DNA of 64,000 nt from CAYUVA01 sp964448115 [NCBI: uncultured bacterium] (GCA_964448115.1 CAYUVA010000020.1:1-64000); one strand, 5' to 3'; counted from the first letter of the stretch, positions 8,546 through 18,448 are shown. Numbers and translations are program-made. Notes: generated by a model not told the origin, from the sequence alone.

Positions 8546-10840
8546 TTAAGAAAGCACATTGATATCTTTGATCTTCTTTTTTCCAAAAGGCTTGACTAGA
8601 AGCAGGATCGCTGGAAGCAGCACCATAGAGGCGATCAACCCGAAGAGCAGAGTCATCCCGGTGAGTAATCCGAAGTAAATGGTTGGTCTGAATGATGCAA
8701 AGATGAGCACGCAGAATCCCAGGACCAAGATGGTTGATGTAAAGAAAATAGCCCTACCGACCGATGAGCTTGTTCGAGGGATGGATGCCTTATAGTCCTT
8801 GTTCACCACCAACTCGCGATTGTATCTCACCATGTAATGTATTGTATTATCGACCGTAATTCCGATTGCCACGGCTGCGATCATTACGGTTGCTACATCG
8901 AGTGGCACATGAGTCAGCCCCATAATGGCTAGTGTCATTGCAATGGGAAGCACATTGGGAATCATTGCTATAGCGCCTAGCTTAATGGATCTGAATAGCA
9001 CGGAAAGCAAGATGAAGATGATACCGAATGCTATAAGAAAGGAGCGAATTTGGCTTTGGATTATCATCTGATCGAGCTGCACGAACATCTTTGAGGTACC
9101 GGTCAACTGGGCGGACCTGTATTCTTTGAAGTTTTCATCGATATATTGCTGAATCTTATGGATGTTTTCGGTTGCCATCTTGGAGCCGATCGTCTTTGCC
9201 CATGCGGTAATTCTGACCGTCGAGTAATCAGAGCTGATGTACCTGAATAGCTCCTCTCCACCGGAAAGCTCATACAAGAAAAGGTACTGTGCGACCTCGC
9301 TCCTGGTGTCCGGTATGCGATAGTGCCGGGGATCGTCTGCATGAAGGCTTTGGTTGATCAGCTTCAGGTAATCGAGTATAGAATAAACCTTACTGGTATT
9401 GGAGAAGGTATATATATACTCAGTTAAGCCCTCCACTTTTCGCAAAAATTCAGGATCTTTGGCGAAATCAGGCTCATCTTCGATGATAATCTCCAGGTTG
9501 ACTACTCCGCTAATGTTTTCTTCCAAGAAGTTATATGCATTCCTTATGGGATGCCCTTTTTTAAAAAATTCGAGCACGAATGTATGAGCCTGCAGCCTTG
9601 AGATCCCGAATCCTGCAACTATAGCCAATAATATCGATATTACGACGATCTTTCTGGGATTTCGTTTACAAAAATTGCCAGAGGCTGTTAAAATCCTGGT
9701 CAGTAGTCCCCTATCTACTCTTTTTATAAATCCAGTTTCCGGTGCTTTTAAGAGATAAAGAAATATCGGCAACAACACTATAGTGAAAATAAATGCCATC
9801 ATAACCCCAAAGGCTGCCAGCAATCCCATGGTCCTGATCGGCACGATATGACTGCTGATAAAAGAGCTGAAACCTATACCAGTAGTCAGGCTTGTAAAGA
9901 GACAGGGCAAGAACATCGCCTTTATTGACAGTATAATGGCATCATACTTTTTTGCCCCGCCAGCAAGCTCCTCAAAATAATGGGTGATTATATGTACCGA
10001 GTCGGCAATGCCGATGACCACCATGATAGCCGGCAGGATGCTTATGACGATGTTAAATGGTAGATCTAAAATTGCAAACAATCCCATTGTGTAAACATTT
10101 GCAAGTAAAATGACGGTGAAGGGAAGTACCACAGTAGTGATGCGCCTATAAACAAAAATGAGAATTAAAAAAACTACAAAAAACTGTAGTGGAAGGAATA
10201 TCAAGGTATCCTTAGTGGATGAACGATCAAAGAGAACATCCAGGGCAATACCTCCGCCCAGATGCAGCTTATATTTATGACTATGCTCCTGGATCACCTC
10301 CCAGGCTGCATCATATAACACCTTCATCTGATCGACATTCAGCTTAGGGACTCGAAGGACTATCATGGTTGTCTTGCCATCCTGGGATATGAGGTTGCCC
10401 ACATATAGTTGCCTTGATAAGGCTATCTGACGGATCTTCGATAGCTCTGATGCTTCAGTAGGTATATCAGCTATTAAAGGCTCTATGCTAATTCCCTCAG
10501 CGGTTCCAATAATATTTTCCACATTGGTCAGGCTGATAACCTCCAGGACATGGGGAAGTTTTTCTAATTCCTTGGTCAGCTTCTGAATGAAACTTAACGC
10601 CTGAAAAGTAAAGATATTCTCTGCTTTGAAGGCGACTACAAGCGTCTGGTCCCCCTCGAATTCATCAAGAAACCTCTTATACAATAGAAGCTGCGGGTCA
10701 TCTGGCTCAAACCATACCTCCAAGGTATTATCGACCCTTATATTGGTGATAAGATAGATCAATGGAAGCGAGGTAATAAATATGAAAGCAAGCAAAACAT
10801 AGCGATGTCTTAGTAACCAATGACTAAACCTGTCTAACAT
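8546..10840 (-). CDS. MMPL/RND-family exporter with sterol-sensing-like domain
   Basis: This 764-residue inner-membrane protein has the RND/MMPL duplication: one transmembrane helix, a ~190-residue periplasmic domain, a five-helix bundle (IVISILPAIMVVIGIADSVHI), then the same order again (VATVMIAAVAIGITVDNTIHYMV). The acidic residues in these helices (GIADS, GITVD) fit proton-driven export of lipids or other hydrophobic cargo. An ATG 48 bases upstream exists, but the start at 10840 has a strong ribosome site (AAGGAAAG, 2-5 bases away) and gives a normal N terminus (MLDRFSHWLLRHRY). It is the first gene of the operon that runs through lolA. Confidence 0.9.
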   Translation of the reverse strand: MLDRFSHWLLRHRYVLLAFIFITSLPLIYLITNIRVDNTLEVWFEPDDPQLLLYKRFLDEFEGDQTLVVAFKAENIFTFQALSFIQKLTKELEKLPHVLEVISLTNVENIIGTAEGISIEPLIADIPTEASELSKIRQIALSRQLYVGNLISQDGKTTMIVLRVPKLNVDQMKVLYDAAWEVIQEHSHKYKLHLGGGIALDVLFDRSSTKDTLIFLPLQFFVVFLILIFVYRRITTVVLPFTVILLANVYTMGLFAILDLPFNIVISILPAIMVVIGIADSVHIITHYFEELAGGAKKYDAIILSIKAMFLPCLFTSLTTGIGFSSFISSHIVPIRTMGLLAAFGVMMAFIFTIVLLPIFLYLLKAPETGFIKRVDRGLLTRILTASGNFCKRNPRKIVVISILLAIVAGFGISRLQAHTFVLEFFKKGHPIRNAYNFLEENISGVVNLEIIIEDEPDFAKDPEFLRKVEGLTEYIYTFSNTSKVYSILDYLKLINQSLHADDPRHYRIPDTRSEVAQYLFLYELSGGEELFRYISSDYSTVRITAWAKTIGSKMATENIHKIQQYIDENFKEYRSAQLTGTSKMFVQLDQMIIQSQIRSFLIAFGIIFILLSVLFRSIKLGAIAMIPNVLPIAMTLAIMGLTHVPLDVATVMIAAVAIGITVDNTIHYMVRYNRELVVNKDYKASIPRTSSSVGRAIFFTSTILVLGFCVLIFASFRPTIYFGLLTGMTLLFGLIASMVLLPAILLLVKPFGKKKIKDINVLS

Positions 10841-10933
10841 CGCTTTCCTTGTGCCCTTAACAAAAGATCTTGACGCTGCATTCTGCAATCACACATATTG
10901 TTCCTCTGCATCGGTGAATTATCACAAGCAATC

Positions 10934-10962
10934 ATTCTAACTCTACCTGATATTAAAGACAA
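10934..10962 (-). promoter_or_regulatory. Sigma70-type promoter of the envelope operon
   Basis: On the minus strand TTGTCT (10962-10957) is followed after exactly 17 bases by TAGAAT (10939-10934). It lies about 95 bases upstream of the chosen RND exporter start and points into the operon. It is back to back with the bactofilin promoter, with 19 bases between the two -35 boxes. Confidence 0.5.
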
Positions 10963-10981
10963 GTTAAAATGAAAATTGTGC

Positions 10982-11010
10982 TTGTAATTCTCGAGCATAT
11001 TGCCTACAAT
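10982..11010 (+). promoter_or_regulatory. Sigma70-type promoter of the bactofilin gene
   Basis: TTGTAA (10982-10987), a 17-base spacer and TACAAT (11005-11010) make a good housekeeping promoter. Transcription would start near 11017, leaving a leader of roughly 87 bases before the bactofilin ATG. Confidence 0.5.
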
Positions 11011-11103
11011 GAAAGCTAACATAACAGGCAGGCTGTCGTAATGATGGTCGGCACTATTGAAGCGAGACATTGTTCAAACGCCAAGACTAAAGGGGGAACA
11101 AAA

Positions 11104-11799
11104 ATGGTTAAGCTTTTCGGAGACGATAAATCAGATCCGACAAAGGACAAGGATAAGGACAAGGATAAAGATAGGAAAAAGGAACAAAGACCGATCCCGA
11201 AACCAGAGGTTGGCAGCCGCTATTCACCAGAACCTAAACCCTATAAGCCCACCAGTGAACCTTATCCAAAGCCTGAAAAACATGGCTTTATCAAGGAAGA
11301 TGATAAGGCTATAAAGGACATGCAGCAAACATCAAAGATGAGATCAGGAACCGTCATCGGCAAGGGAGTGATCATCAAAGGAGAGATTGCTGGCAGCGAG
11401 GATATTGAGGTCCTAGGAAGGATTGAGGGGAGCATCTCCTTTAAAAATAACCTCACCGTCGGCGAGGGCGGAACCGTCAAAGCGGATATCTCAGCTAACG
11501 AGGTGATCATATCTGGAAATGTGGTCGGCAATGTAACTGCATCAACCCGATTCGAGCTTACCGCTACCGGGCGCATGGAAGGGGATATACGCTCTCCTAA
11601 GGTCGCCATCGCAAACGGCGCATTATTTCATGGTAAGATCGATATGAGAAAGCCTGGTGAACCGCTCCCGCCCGACCTGCAGGCAAAGGAAGACTCGAAA
11701 GGTGTTAGCGCACAAGAGCCTTCGCAATCCAGCAAACCTCAAGCCGATAAGCCAGGAGATCTTAAGAAACCAACCGAGACAGAAAAACCGAAAAATTGA
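11104..11799 (+). CDS. Bactofilin (polymer-forming cytoskeletal protein)
   Basis: This 231-residue protein has the bactofilin beta-helix core (about residues 85-185): GTVIGKGVIIKGEIAGSEDI, LGRIEGSI, NLTVGEGGTVKADI and VVGNVTAS. These short hydrophobic-glycine repeats stack into a filament-forming helix. The core is flanked by charged, Pro/Lys-rich tails, including an N-terminal Lys-Asp run (see the repeat at 11141-11176). I chose the ATG at 11104 because AAAGGGGGAAC sits just before it; a longer frame starts at 11041 but lacks a ribosome site. Bactofilins organise wall synthesis or polar structures, which fits the adjacent divergent envelope operon. Confidence 0.9.
   Translation: MVKLFGDDKSDPTKDKDKDKDKDRKKEQRPIPKPEVGSRYSPEPKPYKPTSEPYPKPEKHGFIKEDDKAIKDMQQTSKMRSGTVIGKGVIIKGEIAGSEDIEVLGRIEGSISFKNNLTVGEGGTVKADISANEVIISGNVVGNVTASTRFELTATGRMEGDIRSPKVAIANGALFHGKIDMRKPGEPLPPDLQAKEDSKGVSAQEPSQSSKPQADKPGDLKKPTETEKPKN
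11141..11176 (+). repeat. Short tandem repeat encoding Lys-Asp run
   Basis: Three near-copies of a 12-base unit (GACAAGGATAAG) encode an alternating Lys-Asp tract in the bactofilin N-terminal tail. Such tracts change length easily by slippage. Confidence 0.7.
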
Positions 11800-11879
11800 C
11801 CAAAGACCAAAGGTCGTTATTCAAGGCACTCTGGGGGAAAAAATAGATCATCCCTCATGGTTAATGCCTTGCAGATCAG

Positions 11880-12761
11880 ATGAACCGAATTTATCAACAC
11901 CGGGGTTGGCACTATATTTTCAGGGGTAACAATCAGACTGTAGGCTTGCACAGGATCGCTTCCCCCGGCGAGAATATACTAGAGTTTATTGGATTGGATT
12001 ACCTCGTTTTAGAGCCTGAGCAAACTTACTGTGAGGAGCCAAAGGGACAGGAGGTCGCTATCGTAGTGCTCTCCGGGGACGGTAGCTTCGAGAGCAAAGA
12101 TATAGTGGCTGACTTCAAGGGAAGAATAAGCGTCTTCGATGGCAAGGCGGACACCCTTTATACATGCTCTCCATTCAAGGTAAAAGCAAAAACTACCCTT
12201 CGTTTAGCCATTGCTAGGGCTTTAATACCCCCTGGCAGCCATGCGCCCGCGGACTTCATCTCAAAAGAGAGAGTCTCCAGGGAATACCGCGGCATTGATG
12301 GCTTCAATCGCAGGCATGTGGACGATATTATAAAGCCCACCTATCCAAATATAAGAATGATTCTCGGAGAGACCTTCAATCACCCGGCAAACTGGTCATC
12401 ATATCCACCCCATAAACATGATGAAGATATCGTATCTGATGGAAAGGTAATTGAACAGAAACTGGAAGAGATCTACTTCTATCAGTTCGACCCACCAGGC
12501 GGTTTCGGCTTACAGGCTGTTTATTCCAGACATGATCAGGATGCTTTTGAGAAAAGGGATTGCTACCTCGTTGCGCAAAATGATGCTGTGATTTTGCCCT
12601 ATGGATATCACCCTGTATCTGTTCCTCCTGGAATAAAAGGATATTACCTGTGGATACTAGCCTCAGACAAGATAGGCAGCGAACGCCCCCCTAAGCTCAC
12701 CCCCAACGATGATCCAGCATATAATGGCTTGTGCCTGAGAAGGAAAGACGAGGATCGGTAG
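11880..12761 (+). CDS. iolB: 5-deoxy-glucuronate isomerase (IolB)
   Basis: This 293-residue cupin matches IolB, which isomerises 5-deoxy-glucuronate in myo-inositol catabolism. The metal site is visible: SSYPPHKHDED (two His), a Glu in LEEIYFYQFDPPGGFG, and a later His in LPYGYHPVSVPPG. Length is typical (about 270-300). It lies 80 bases after the bactofilin gene, and no other inositol gene is adjacent; the only other possible iol relic in the window is the deleted TPP-enzyme gene at 62688. The gene looks intact, so either the rest of the pathway is elsewhere or this isomerase serves another sugar acid. Confidence 0.88.
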   Translation: MNRIYQHRGWHYIFRGNNQTVGLHRIASPGENILEFIGLDYLVLEPEQTYCEEPKGQEVAIVVLSGDGSFESKDIVADFKGRISVFDGKADTLYTCSPFKVKAKTTLRLAIARALIPPGSHAPADFISKERVSREYRGIDGFNRRHVDDIIKPTYPNIRMILGETFNHPANWSSYPPHKHDEDIVSDGKVIEQKLEEIYFYQFDPPGGFGLQAVYSRHDQDAFEKRDCYLVAQNDAVILPYGYHPVSVPPGIKGYYLWILASDKIGSERPPKLTPNDDPAYNGLCLRRKDEDR

Positions 12762-12797
12762 AGAACCTCGGATATAATACAAACAGCAGGCAATAAG

Positions 12798-14711
12798 ATG
12801 AAACCATCCATTGGCATGCAGATCGCATGGTGCCTTTTTCTGCTGGCTCATCTTTGTCTTTATCTTTGTGCAATGGCGCCGGGGATAGTTGCCGAAGGGG
12901 ATTCCGGCGAGTTAGTTACCGCCATCCATACATTAGGCATACCTCATCCACCTGGGTACAGCACTTATATCCAGCTCGGTTTAGCTGGAACGCTTTTGGT
13001 TGCTAATCCTAATCCACTCTCAGCCATCCTCGGAGTCGCTACTATCTCGATCCTTTATTTCATTACCAGAAGCCTAATCAAAAGCCGTTATATCGCCCTT
13101 TTCACCGCATCTTTATTCGGAATAAGCCCCCGCTTTATTACTCAGTGTTGCTTATGCGAGGTTTACACCGCTTTATTGCTTGTATTCGCAGCCATGTTAT
13201 GGATAGTGCTACTACAGGTTCAAAGATTTACAACAAAAAGGCTGTATTTGTTTGCATTGTTCTGGGGCTTGGGTATTGGGATCCACCCTACCATCCCGGT
13301 GGTCGGTATTTTGCTATTTGGATTTATGCACCTAGCAGCCGACGAGAGAACTACCAGGCTTAAGATTCTGACCATATCTATTTTATTCTTGATGCTAGGG
13401 ATTTCAGTCGATCTTTACCTGCCAATCAGGTCGCAGCAGTTGCCTTTGCTCAACCTCTATCAACCTGCCGATTTTTCGGGCTTCTTTAAGCTGATAACCT
13501 TGCAAGGCTCTGCCGGTGTCAATCCTGGTATCTCCTCTCACCTTCCTGCCCAGGTGGCATCTGTAGGGGCGGACCTGGTTGACCAATTCACTATACCCTT
13601 TTTCCTGATCGGTATTATCGGTATCTGGCACCTGGTTGGTTATCAGCCAAGAGTGAAGGTTGTTTTGCTACTTGGTCTATGGCTGATTTTAAGCCTTGGT
13701 TTCATCATTTTGACAAACTTTTCTCCTGGATCTAACCAGGAATATCAATATCGAGTCTTCTTCCTGCCATCATATTTTGTTTTTTCGATTTTTATTGCCA
13801 TTGGACTTAAGGGGTTGTGGGGAATGATGCATAAACTAGCCAAAGAGAAGAAGGAAGGCGGAAGCAAATTGCATCATGGAGCCTCGGTTGCCATCCTATC
13901 GATTCTTTTCATGTTGCTTGTATTCCTGGCAGTCCAGCGTTATCCCAGTCTTGACAAGAGCAATAACTACATAAGCTACGATTACGGTAAGAACATTCTG
14001 CACAATCTCCCCAACAACTCGATCATATTTACAAGCGGCGACAATAGTTCCTTTCCCTTGATTTATCACCAGTTTGTTGAAAGGCGAGGTCAAAGCAGGG
14101 CTACCATTTTTCGAGGTTTCTTAGCTAAGCCCTGGTATTGCAAAGAGCTGGCTCGCCTGTATCCTTTCTTGGATATCGACCATAAGGGGGATGATATGGT
14201 CTCCTTAGTACAAAAGAACATTGCCCGCTTGAGATGTTATACAGACTCAACGCACCAGCCAGTCAGATTGGCTGAGAAATTCAGGCTGGTGCCTAACGGG
14301 TTTCTATACATGATATTCCCTAAATATGAGAAGGACATGGTACCGAAGATTCATCAGCTTCCTTATCTGCGCGGGATCTTGGATGGCAGCATCCCCTTGG
14401 ATAATCGCGAACAGACAATGGTGGCAACTTATGCTGAAGGAAGGCTTTATTACGGCGGTTATCTGCTTAATCGAGGTCGATTGAAAGAGGCAATCGAAGC
14501 TTTCCTAGATGGTCTTCGTTTTCCAGTCTATACAATTGAGCTGAATTATCACATCAATCGGCAGCTTCGATGCAGCCTTGCCTGGGCGCTGTATTTAGGG
14601 GGGAATGAGCTAGAAGCCCGAAAGCTGCTCGTATCGGTTCTTTCCGAGGCGCCGAGGCATACACTGGCGCGGGAATTGCTAAATAAAATCGAGGTGAATA
14701 ATCAGCTATAA
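12798..14711 (+). CDS. DUF2723 polytopic membrane protein with C-terminal TPR-like tail
   Basis: This 637-residue protein has the DUF2723 N-terminal signature: an acidic loop after the first helix (APGIVAEGDSGELVTAIHTL) followed by GIPHPPGYSTY. The GT-C fold families use such a loop for lipid-linked sugar transfer. About ten transmembrane helices cover residues 5-380; a soluble C-terminal part (380-637) ends in a TPR-like pair (LYYGGYLLNRGRLKEAIEAFL). The donor is probably a polyprenyl-phosphate sugar (family inference). A paralogue with the same order is encoded at 29661. It ends in a 6-base convergent overlap with the radical-SAM gene. Confidence 0.82.
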   Translation: MKPSIGMQIAWCLFLLAHLCLYLCAMAPGIVAEGDSGELVTAIHTLGIPHPPGYSTYIQLGLAGTLLVANPNPLSAILGVATISILYFITRSLIKSRYIALFTASLFGISPRFITQCCLCEVYTALLLVFAAMLWIVLLQVQRFTTKRLYLFALFWGLGIGIHPTIPVVGILLFGFMHLAADERTTRLKILTISILFLMLGISVDLYLPIRSQQLPLLNLYQPADFSGFFKLITLQGSAGVNPGISSHLPAQVASVGADLVDQFTIPFFLIGIIGIWHLVGYQPRVKVVLLLGLWLILSLGFIILTNFSPGSNQEYQYRVFFLPSYFVFSIFIAIGLKGLWGMMHKLAKEKKEGGSKLHHGASVAILSILFMLLVFLAVQRYPSLDKSNNYISYDYGKNILHNLPNNSIIFTSGDNSSFPLIYHQFVERRGQSRATIFRGFLAKPWYCKELARLYPFLDIDHKGDDMVSLVQKNIARLRCYTDSTHQPVRLAEKFRLVPNGFLYMIFPKYEKDMVPKIHQLPYLRGILDGSIPLDNREQTMVATYAEGRLYYGGYLLNRGRLKEAIEAFLDGLRFPVYTIELNYHINRQLRCSLAWALYLGGNELEARKLLVSVLSEAPRHTLARELLNKIEVNNQL

Positions 14712-16478
14712 TCTGAATTTCCGATAAAGCCTTTTTTTCGTGTCCATGTTCTCAATAACCATACATGCAGGACATGTTTTACAAATGCCTGGAATAATTT
14801 TGCGGGTAAATTGTTGTCTTATGCTAGTCAATTCCTCGCCGAGCCAGGTCTCCATCAAGGTTTTATCTTTTATATTTGAAAGATAATCGGTTGATGTGAT
14901 GATATGGCAAGGAGCAGCGGTTCCATCCGCATTAATAATAAAACATAAGAAGGCAAAAAAACAAAATAGATCTTCTTTTTTGAAAAAAGTCTCAATAAAA
15001 TTCTTCTCATTAAATATATCTTTGCTGAGTAAAATCGGATTGCTAATAATATAGTTTAAATTATGTGATATTTTATATTTGTCTAACATCTTTCTTACCT
15101 TCTTCGCAAGTTTTATCCAATGGTTTAACTCATCTTTATCTAGCAATAAATTAATATTAGAAATATCAGAACACGGGATAAATTTTATGTCAACAAATCC
15201 ATATTGCTTGGCAAAATCGACCAATTCAATCATATCCATCCAGTTAAAGCTCGTTAAAACATAATCCATAAATAACTGCGGATATTTGCTGTTGTTTGCT
15301 TTTTTCAGGTTGTTAAGCGTTTTCATGTTTGTGATGATCTTCTCCAAGCATCCCTCTTGCCCACGCAGTTTATCATGCTTTTGGGGCAATGGATCATCAA
15401 TGCTGAAGTAGAGCATATCCCATGCGCTTTTCACCAGCAACTCGCTAATATTCTTGGTTAAAAGGGTTCCGTTGGTAGTTAGGCTCCCTTTAAGCCCCAG
15501 TTTTTTTACTTCTTTGATGATCGGTAATGTAACATTCGGAACACAGAGGGGTTCACCGCCGCCGGATATATGAATATAGCGGGTGCCAATATTTGCTGCA
15601 TCTCTCACTATCTCAAGCCATTTATCAAGGGGTAGTTCAAAATCTGGTTTCTCAACTGTATGATTGCAAAAAACACACTTCAGATTGCAAATCATCGTAG
15701 GTTTGAGAGTTATCTCGTGGGGAGGAAACGGAAAGCCCCGGCTAAGTTGATTAATAGCCACTTTTTGAAATGAGATCTCATACAAATCATAAAAGGATGG
15801 AGGAATGTTAAGTATTTTTTTTATAATTCCCCATATCGATTCTTTTATTTTTTCTAATAAATTCCTAATAAATATTTCCATTTTATCTTTTTTGTTCTTT
15901 AAGAACACATTTATTTTATTATAAAGGAGTTTTGTTTTATAATAAATGTAATTTCTAATATTGTAATATCTGTTTTTAATTGTGATCATGATGTTTTGAT
16001 ATGTAATTTCAATACATATCAAAATATTTTTCAACGGATTAAAAACAATCTTTATAAAAATATTGACAGAATGATCAATGAGGGCATTTAATTTACATAT
16101 TACCTTGTTAATAAAATATTGAATTAGACCTTGAAAAAAATCAGAATATGAACCATCTTTCATCAATTGATATCTTCTATTTCCTTTAAGAACAAGGCTT
16201 AATAATATCCATAATGGTCCATAATACATTATAAATATCCTGTTAAATGTAATTTTTCTCAACGATAGAACAGTACTTAGCATTTGTATAAGGTTATTCC
16301 TAGAATTGCTAAATAAATAGTATATATGGTTTGAATAATTATCAATATTCAATTTATTTTGTAACTTGGATTTTAAAAGAACATGCAGTTCCCCCGCTGC
16401 TGATAGTTTCTCAAATGCATCCTTGAAAAGTGGTTGATCCGAAATATCGCTGCATAGAAACAGGTCTTTCTTCAACAC
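14706..16478 (-). CDS. Radical SAM/SPASM protein with unusual AT-rich N-terminal region
   Basis: The radical-SAM core of this 590-residue protein starts near residue 255: CNLKCVFC (CxxxCxxC cluster), then HISGGGEPL (SAM-binding GGE). The C-terminal SPASM-like part has CHIITS and PGICKTCPACM for auxiliary clusters. The first ~115 residues resemble the N-terminal half of a GT-B-type protein (IFIMYYGPLWILLSLVLKGNRRY). Residues 115-240 are a very AT-rich, Ile/Asn/Lys-rich, helical linker encoded at about 15790-16150. The radical-SAM part is firm; the N-terminal reading is tentative. Base composition contrasts with both neighbours and suggests transfer. Confidence 0.8.
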   Translation of the reverse strand: MLKKDLFLCSDISDQPLFKDAFEKLSAAGELHVLLKSKLQNKLNIDNYSNHIYYLFSNSRNNLIQMLSTVLSLRKITFNRIFIMYYGPLWILLSLVLKGNRRYQLMKDGSYSDFFQGLIQYFINKVICKLNALIDHSVNIFIKIVFNPLKNILICIEITYQNIMITIKNRYYNIRNYIYYKTKLLYNKINVFLKNKKDKMEIFIRNLLEKIKESIWGIIKKILNIPPSFYDLYEISFQKVAINQLSRGFPFPPHEITLKPTMICNLKCVFCNHTVEKPDFELPLDKWLEIVRDAANIGTRYIHISGGGEPLCVPNVTLPIIKEVKKLGLKGSLTTNGTLLTKNISELLVKSAWDMLYFSIDDPLPQKHDKLRGQEGCLEKIITNMKTLNNLKKANNSKYPQLFMDYVLTSFNWMDMIELVDFAKQYGFVDIKFIPCSDISNINLLLDKDELNHWIKLAKKVRKMLDKYKISHNLNYIISNPILLSKDIFNEKNFIETFFKKEDLFCFFAFLCFIINADGTAAPCHIITSTDYLSNIKDKTLMETWLGEELTSIRQQFTRKIIPGICKTCPACMVIENMDTKKRLYRKFRL

Positions 16479-16705
16479 TTATCAACTCCGTATTTCATGA
16501 TCATCAACCCTTTTAAGACTAGTCAATTATCAGTCTTTTGTAAAGCAGTGGCAGCATCTTGGAAGGCAGTTCTTACAAGGAATGATTCCGCAGCCTTCTA
16601 TGGGATGTCAAAGCTCATTGGTGCTGGTAAACTTGCAACAAAAGGACCTATCATCTACATAGCTTCTTCTTTACAATTATTTGTTGGCATAACTTATAAA
16701 ATGAG

Positions 16706-18448
16706 TTATAAAACAAGCTTTGAACCAAGATTCTGCGGATGCATCAGGAAGCTCATCTCTCGGCGCACATAGATATCGAAACCGCTAATATTGTTCCTGC
16801 GCACATAGTGCTTGATGATCACATCCCAAAGCGATGGATAAAGCCGCATCGGATATGCTCCGTAGCCGAAGTAATCAGCAGTGGATGAATCGACTATCAC
16901 CTTCGGCTTATTAGTGTTCAGATCCTCTATGAGAAGCGGCATGGCTGTGGGGATTATCGTATTAGGGTCATCGCGTGCGCCGCAGGTGTGGGGGGTCATA
17001 AAATCTGTGAAGGTAAAACGAGTCCCCGGTTTTCGCTGAGCATAGTAATAAACCTGACTGAAAAATCCCCAGATAAATATAGTATCATCAGGAGTGGTTA
17101 TTTTTCGTATATACTCTCCTATTATTTGCTCTTTGGACTTGGGGAGATTAGCACCAAATAGGAAATTTTTATAATCATAGTATATTCTGGGAGCTTTAAT
17201 GCTTTTTAAGAGTGAATGCTTTTCCTCCACAAACTTCATCTTATAAAGCTGTGGAGCATCTACCAGGCTCATCGAAGGCTCTTTCTTGGAGATGGTGCTT
17301 CGACTTGGAAATCGCCAGGTAGCGAGACATACACCAAAAATAACAAAGAATACTACTATAGGCTTGTGCATCCTGCCTAATGTATGAAAGCTATTTTGAG
17401 TAAATAGATACTGTGATGCAAAGGCGCCACACAGTATAGCCAGCACGGGCAACAATTGATAAAAATAATGCCCGAAGAATCGCTTCCCTACCGCTACACC
17501 TGCCAGGCAGGTTATAAACCATAGAAAAAGATAGATATACCTCGCCTTGATATCGTAGTTTTTGCTCTTTGCCAGAAGGCATGGAGAGCGTAATACCAGC
17601 CAGCCTATACCCATCAGCCAGAAGATGATGTTGGGCAGGATCAGCTCCCAGGCGCGCTGGGCGAAATAAGATAGCGCTGTTGACCAGGCGACGCCGCCTA
17701 CATACTTGAAATTGACGCTATAATTCAAGAATACCATCATCCTAAAAGCGCCATGGACTATAAAATAAATTGATATTACCATGAAAGATGCAGCAGCGCC
17801 GAGTATAGCTAGCATCCCTTTGCGTAGCGCATCCTTTAATGCCAGCGACCTCAAGTTATAAAGCCACCCAAAGATGAAGAATATAGCTACGCCTCCTAGA
17901 TTGAATAGCGCCACCTGCTTGAAGTGCATGGAAAATCCTATAAAAGCCCCAGATAAAATGATCATCCAGTCTTTATCCCTTATCCACCCGATCCAACCTG
18001 TCCACAGCGCCAGCACCAGGAAAGCCGTCATCCACATCTCAGTGTTGGAGGCGTGAAACTCGTTGATATAAAAGGTGTTTGCAATGATGGAAAAGATAAA
18101 AGCTGACAAATAACCAGCCTTGCGATCGAAAATCCCCCACCCTGCCCGATAACAAAGATAAGACACAAAAACCAGCCACAACAGGGTGATAAGATGCACG
18201 GCGAGCATATCAATGCCGAAGATCTTATAGATAAGTGCATAAACATAAAAGATCCCTGCCGGGTGTCGTTCCCAGGCATCTTTATATACTACCTCTCCAT
18301 CTAGGATCTGAACCGCTATGGCAGAATAGACCGATTCATCGATGCTCAAGAATACCTCCTCGATGTATGGTAGTCGATAAAATATGAAGATAAGCAGAAT
18401 ACCAATCCAAAACAAGTAACTCGAAAATTTATGCATTTTTGTAAGCAT
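16706..18448 (-). CDS. GT39-like polytopic glycosyltransferase
   Basis: This 580-residue membrane protein is of the PMT/ArnT (GT-C) type. The first periplasmic loop has the diagnostic acidic motif (FLSIDESVYSAIAVQILDGE) followed by DAWERHPAGIFYVYALIY. About eleven helices follow, then a ~150-residue soluble C terminus with TTPDDTIFIWGFFSQVYYY. Such enzymes move a sugar from a polyprenyl-phosphate donor. A TTG 15 bases upstream also opens the frame; I prefer the ATG at 18448, which has GGTGAG seven bases ahead. The protein encoded at 32752 is a clear paralogue, sharing the IFIWGF and YP-Y blocks. Confidence 0.82.
   Translation of the reverse strand: MLTKMHKFSSYLFWIGILLIFIFYRLPYIEEVFLSIDESVYSAIAVQILDGEVVYKDAWERHPAGIFYVYALIYKIFGIDMLAVHLITLLWLVFVSYLCYRAGWGIFDRKAGYLSAFIFSIIANTFYINEFHASNTEMWMTAFLVLALWTGWIGWIRDKDWMIILSGAFIGFSMHFKQVALFNLGGVAIFFIFGWLYNLRSLALKDALRKGMLAILGAAASFMVISIYFIVHGAFRMMVFLNYSVNFKYVGGVAWSTALSYFAQRAWELILPNIIFWLMGIGWLVLRSPCLLAKSKNYDIKARYIYLFLWFITCLAGVAVGKRFFGHYFYQLLPVLAILCGAFASQYLFTQNSFHTLGRMHKPIVVFFVIFGVCLATWRFPSRSTISKKEPSMSLVDAPQLYKMKFVEEKHSLLKSIKAPRIYYDYKNFLFGANLPKSKEQIIGEYIRKITTPDDTIFIWGFFSQVYYYAQRKPGTRFTFTDFMTPHTCGARDDPNTIIPTAMPLLIEDLNTNKPKVIVDSSTADYFGYGAYPMRLYPSLWDVIIKHYVRRNNISGFDIYVRREMSFLMHPQNLGSKLVL

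Noticed and set aside
16497-16772. Plus-strand 91-residue frame between the radical-SAM and GT39-like genes
   Set aside because: Overlaps the 3' end of the GT39-like gene and has no domain or ribosome site.
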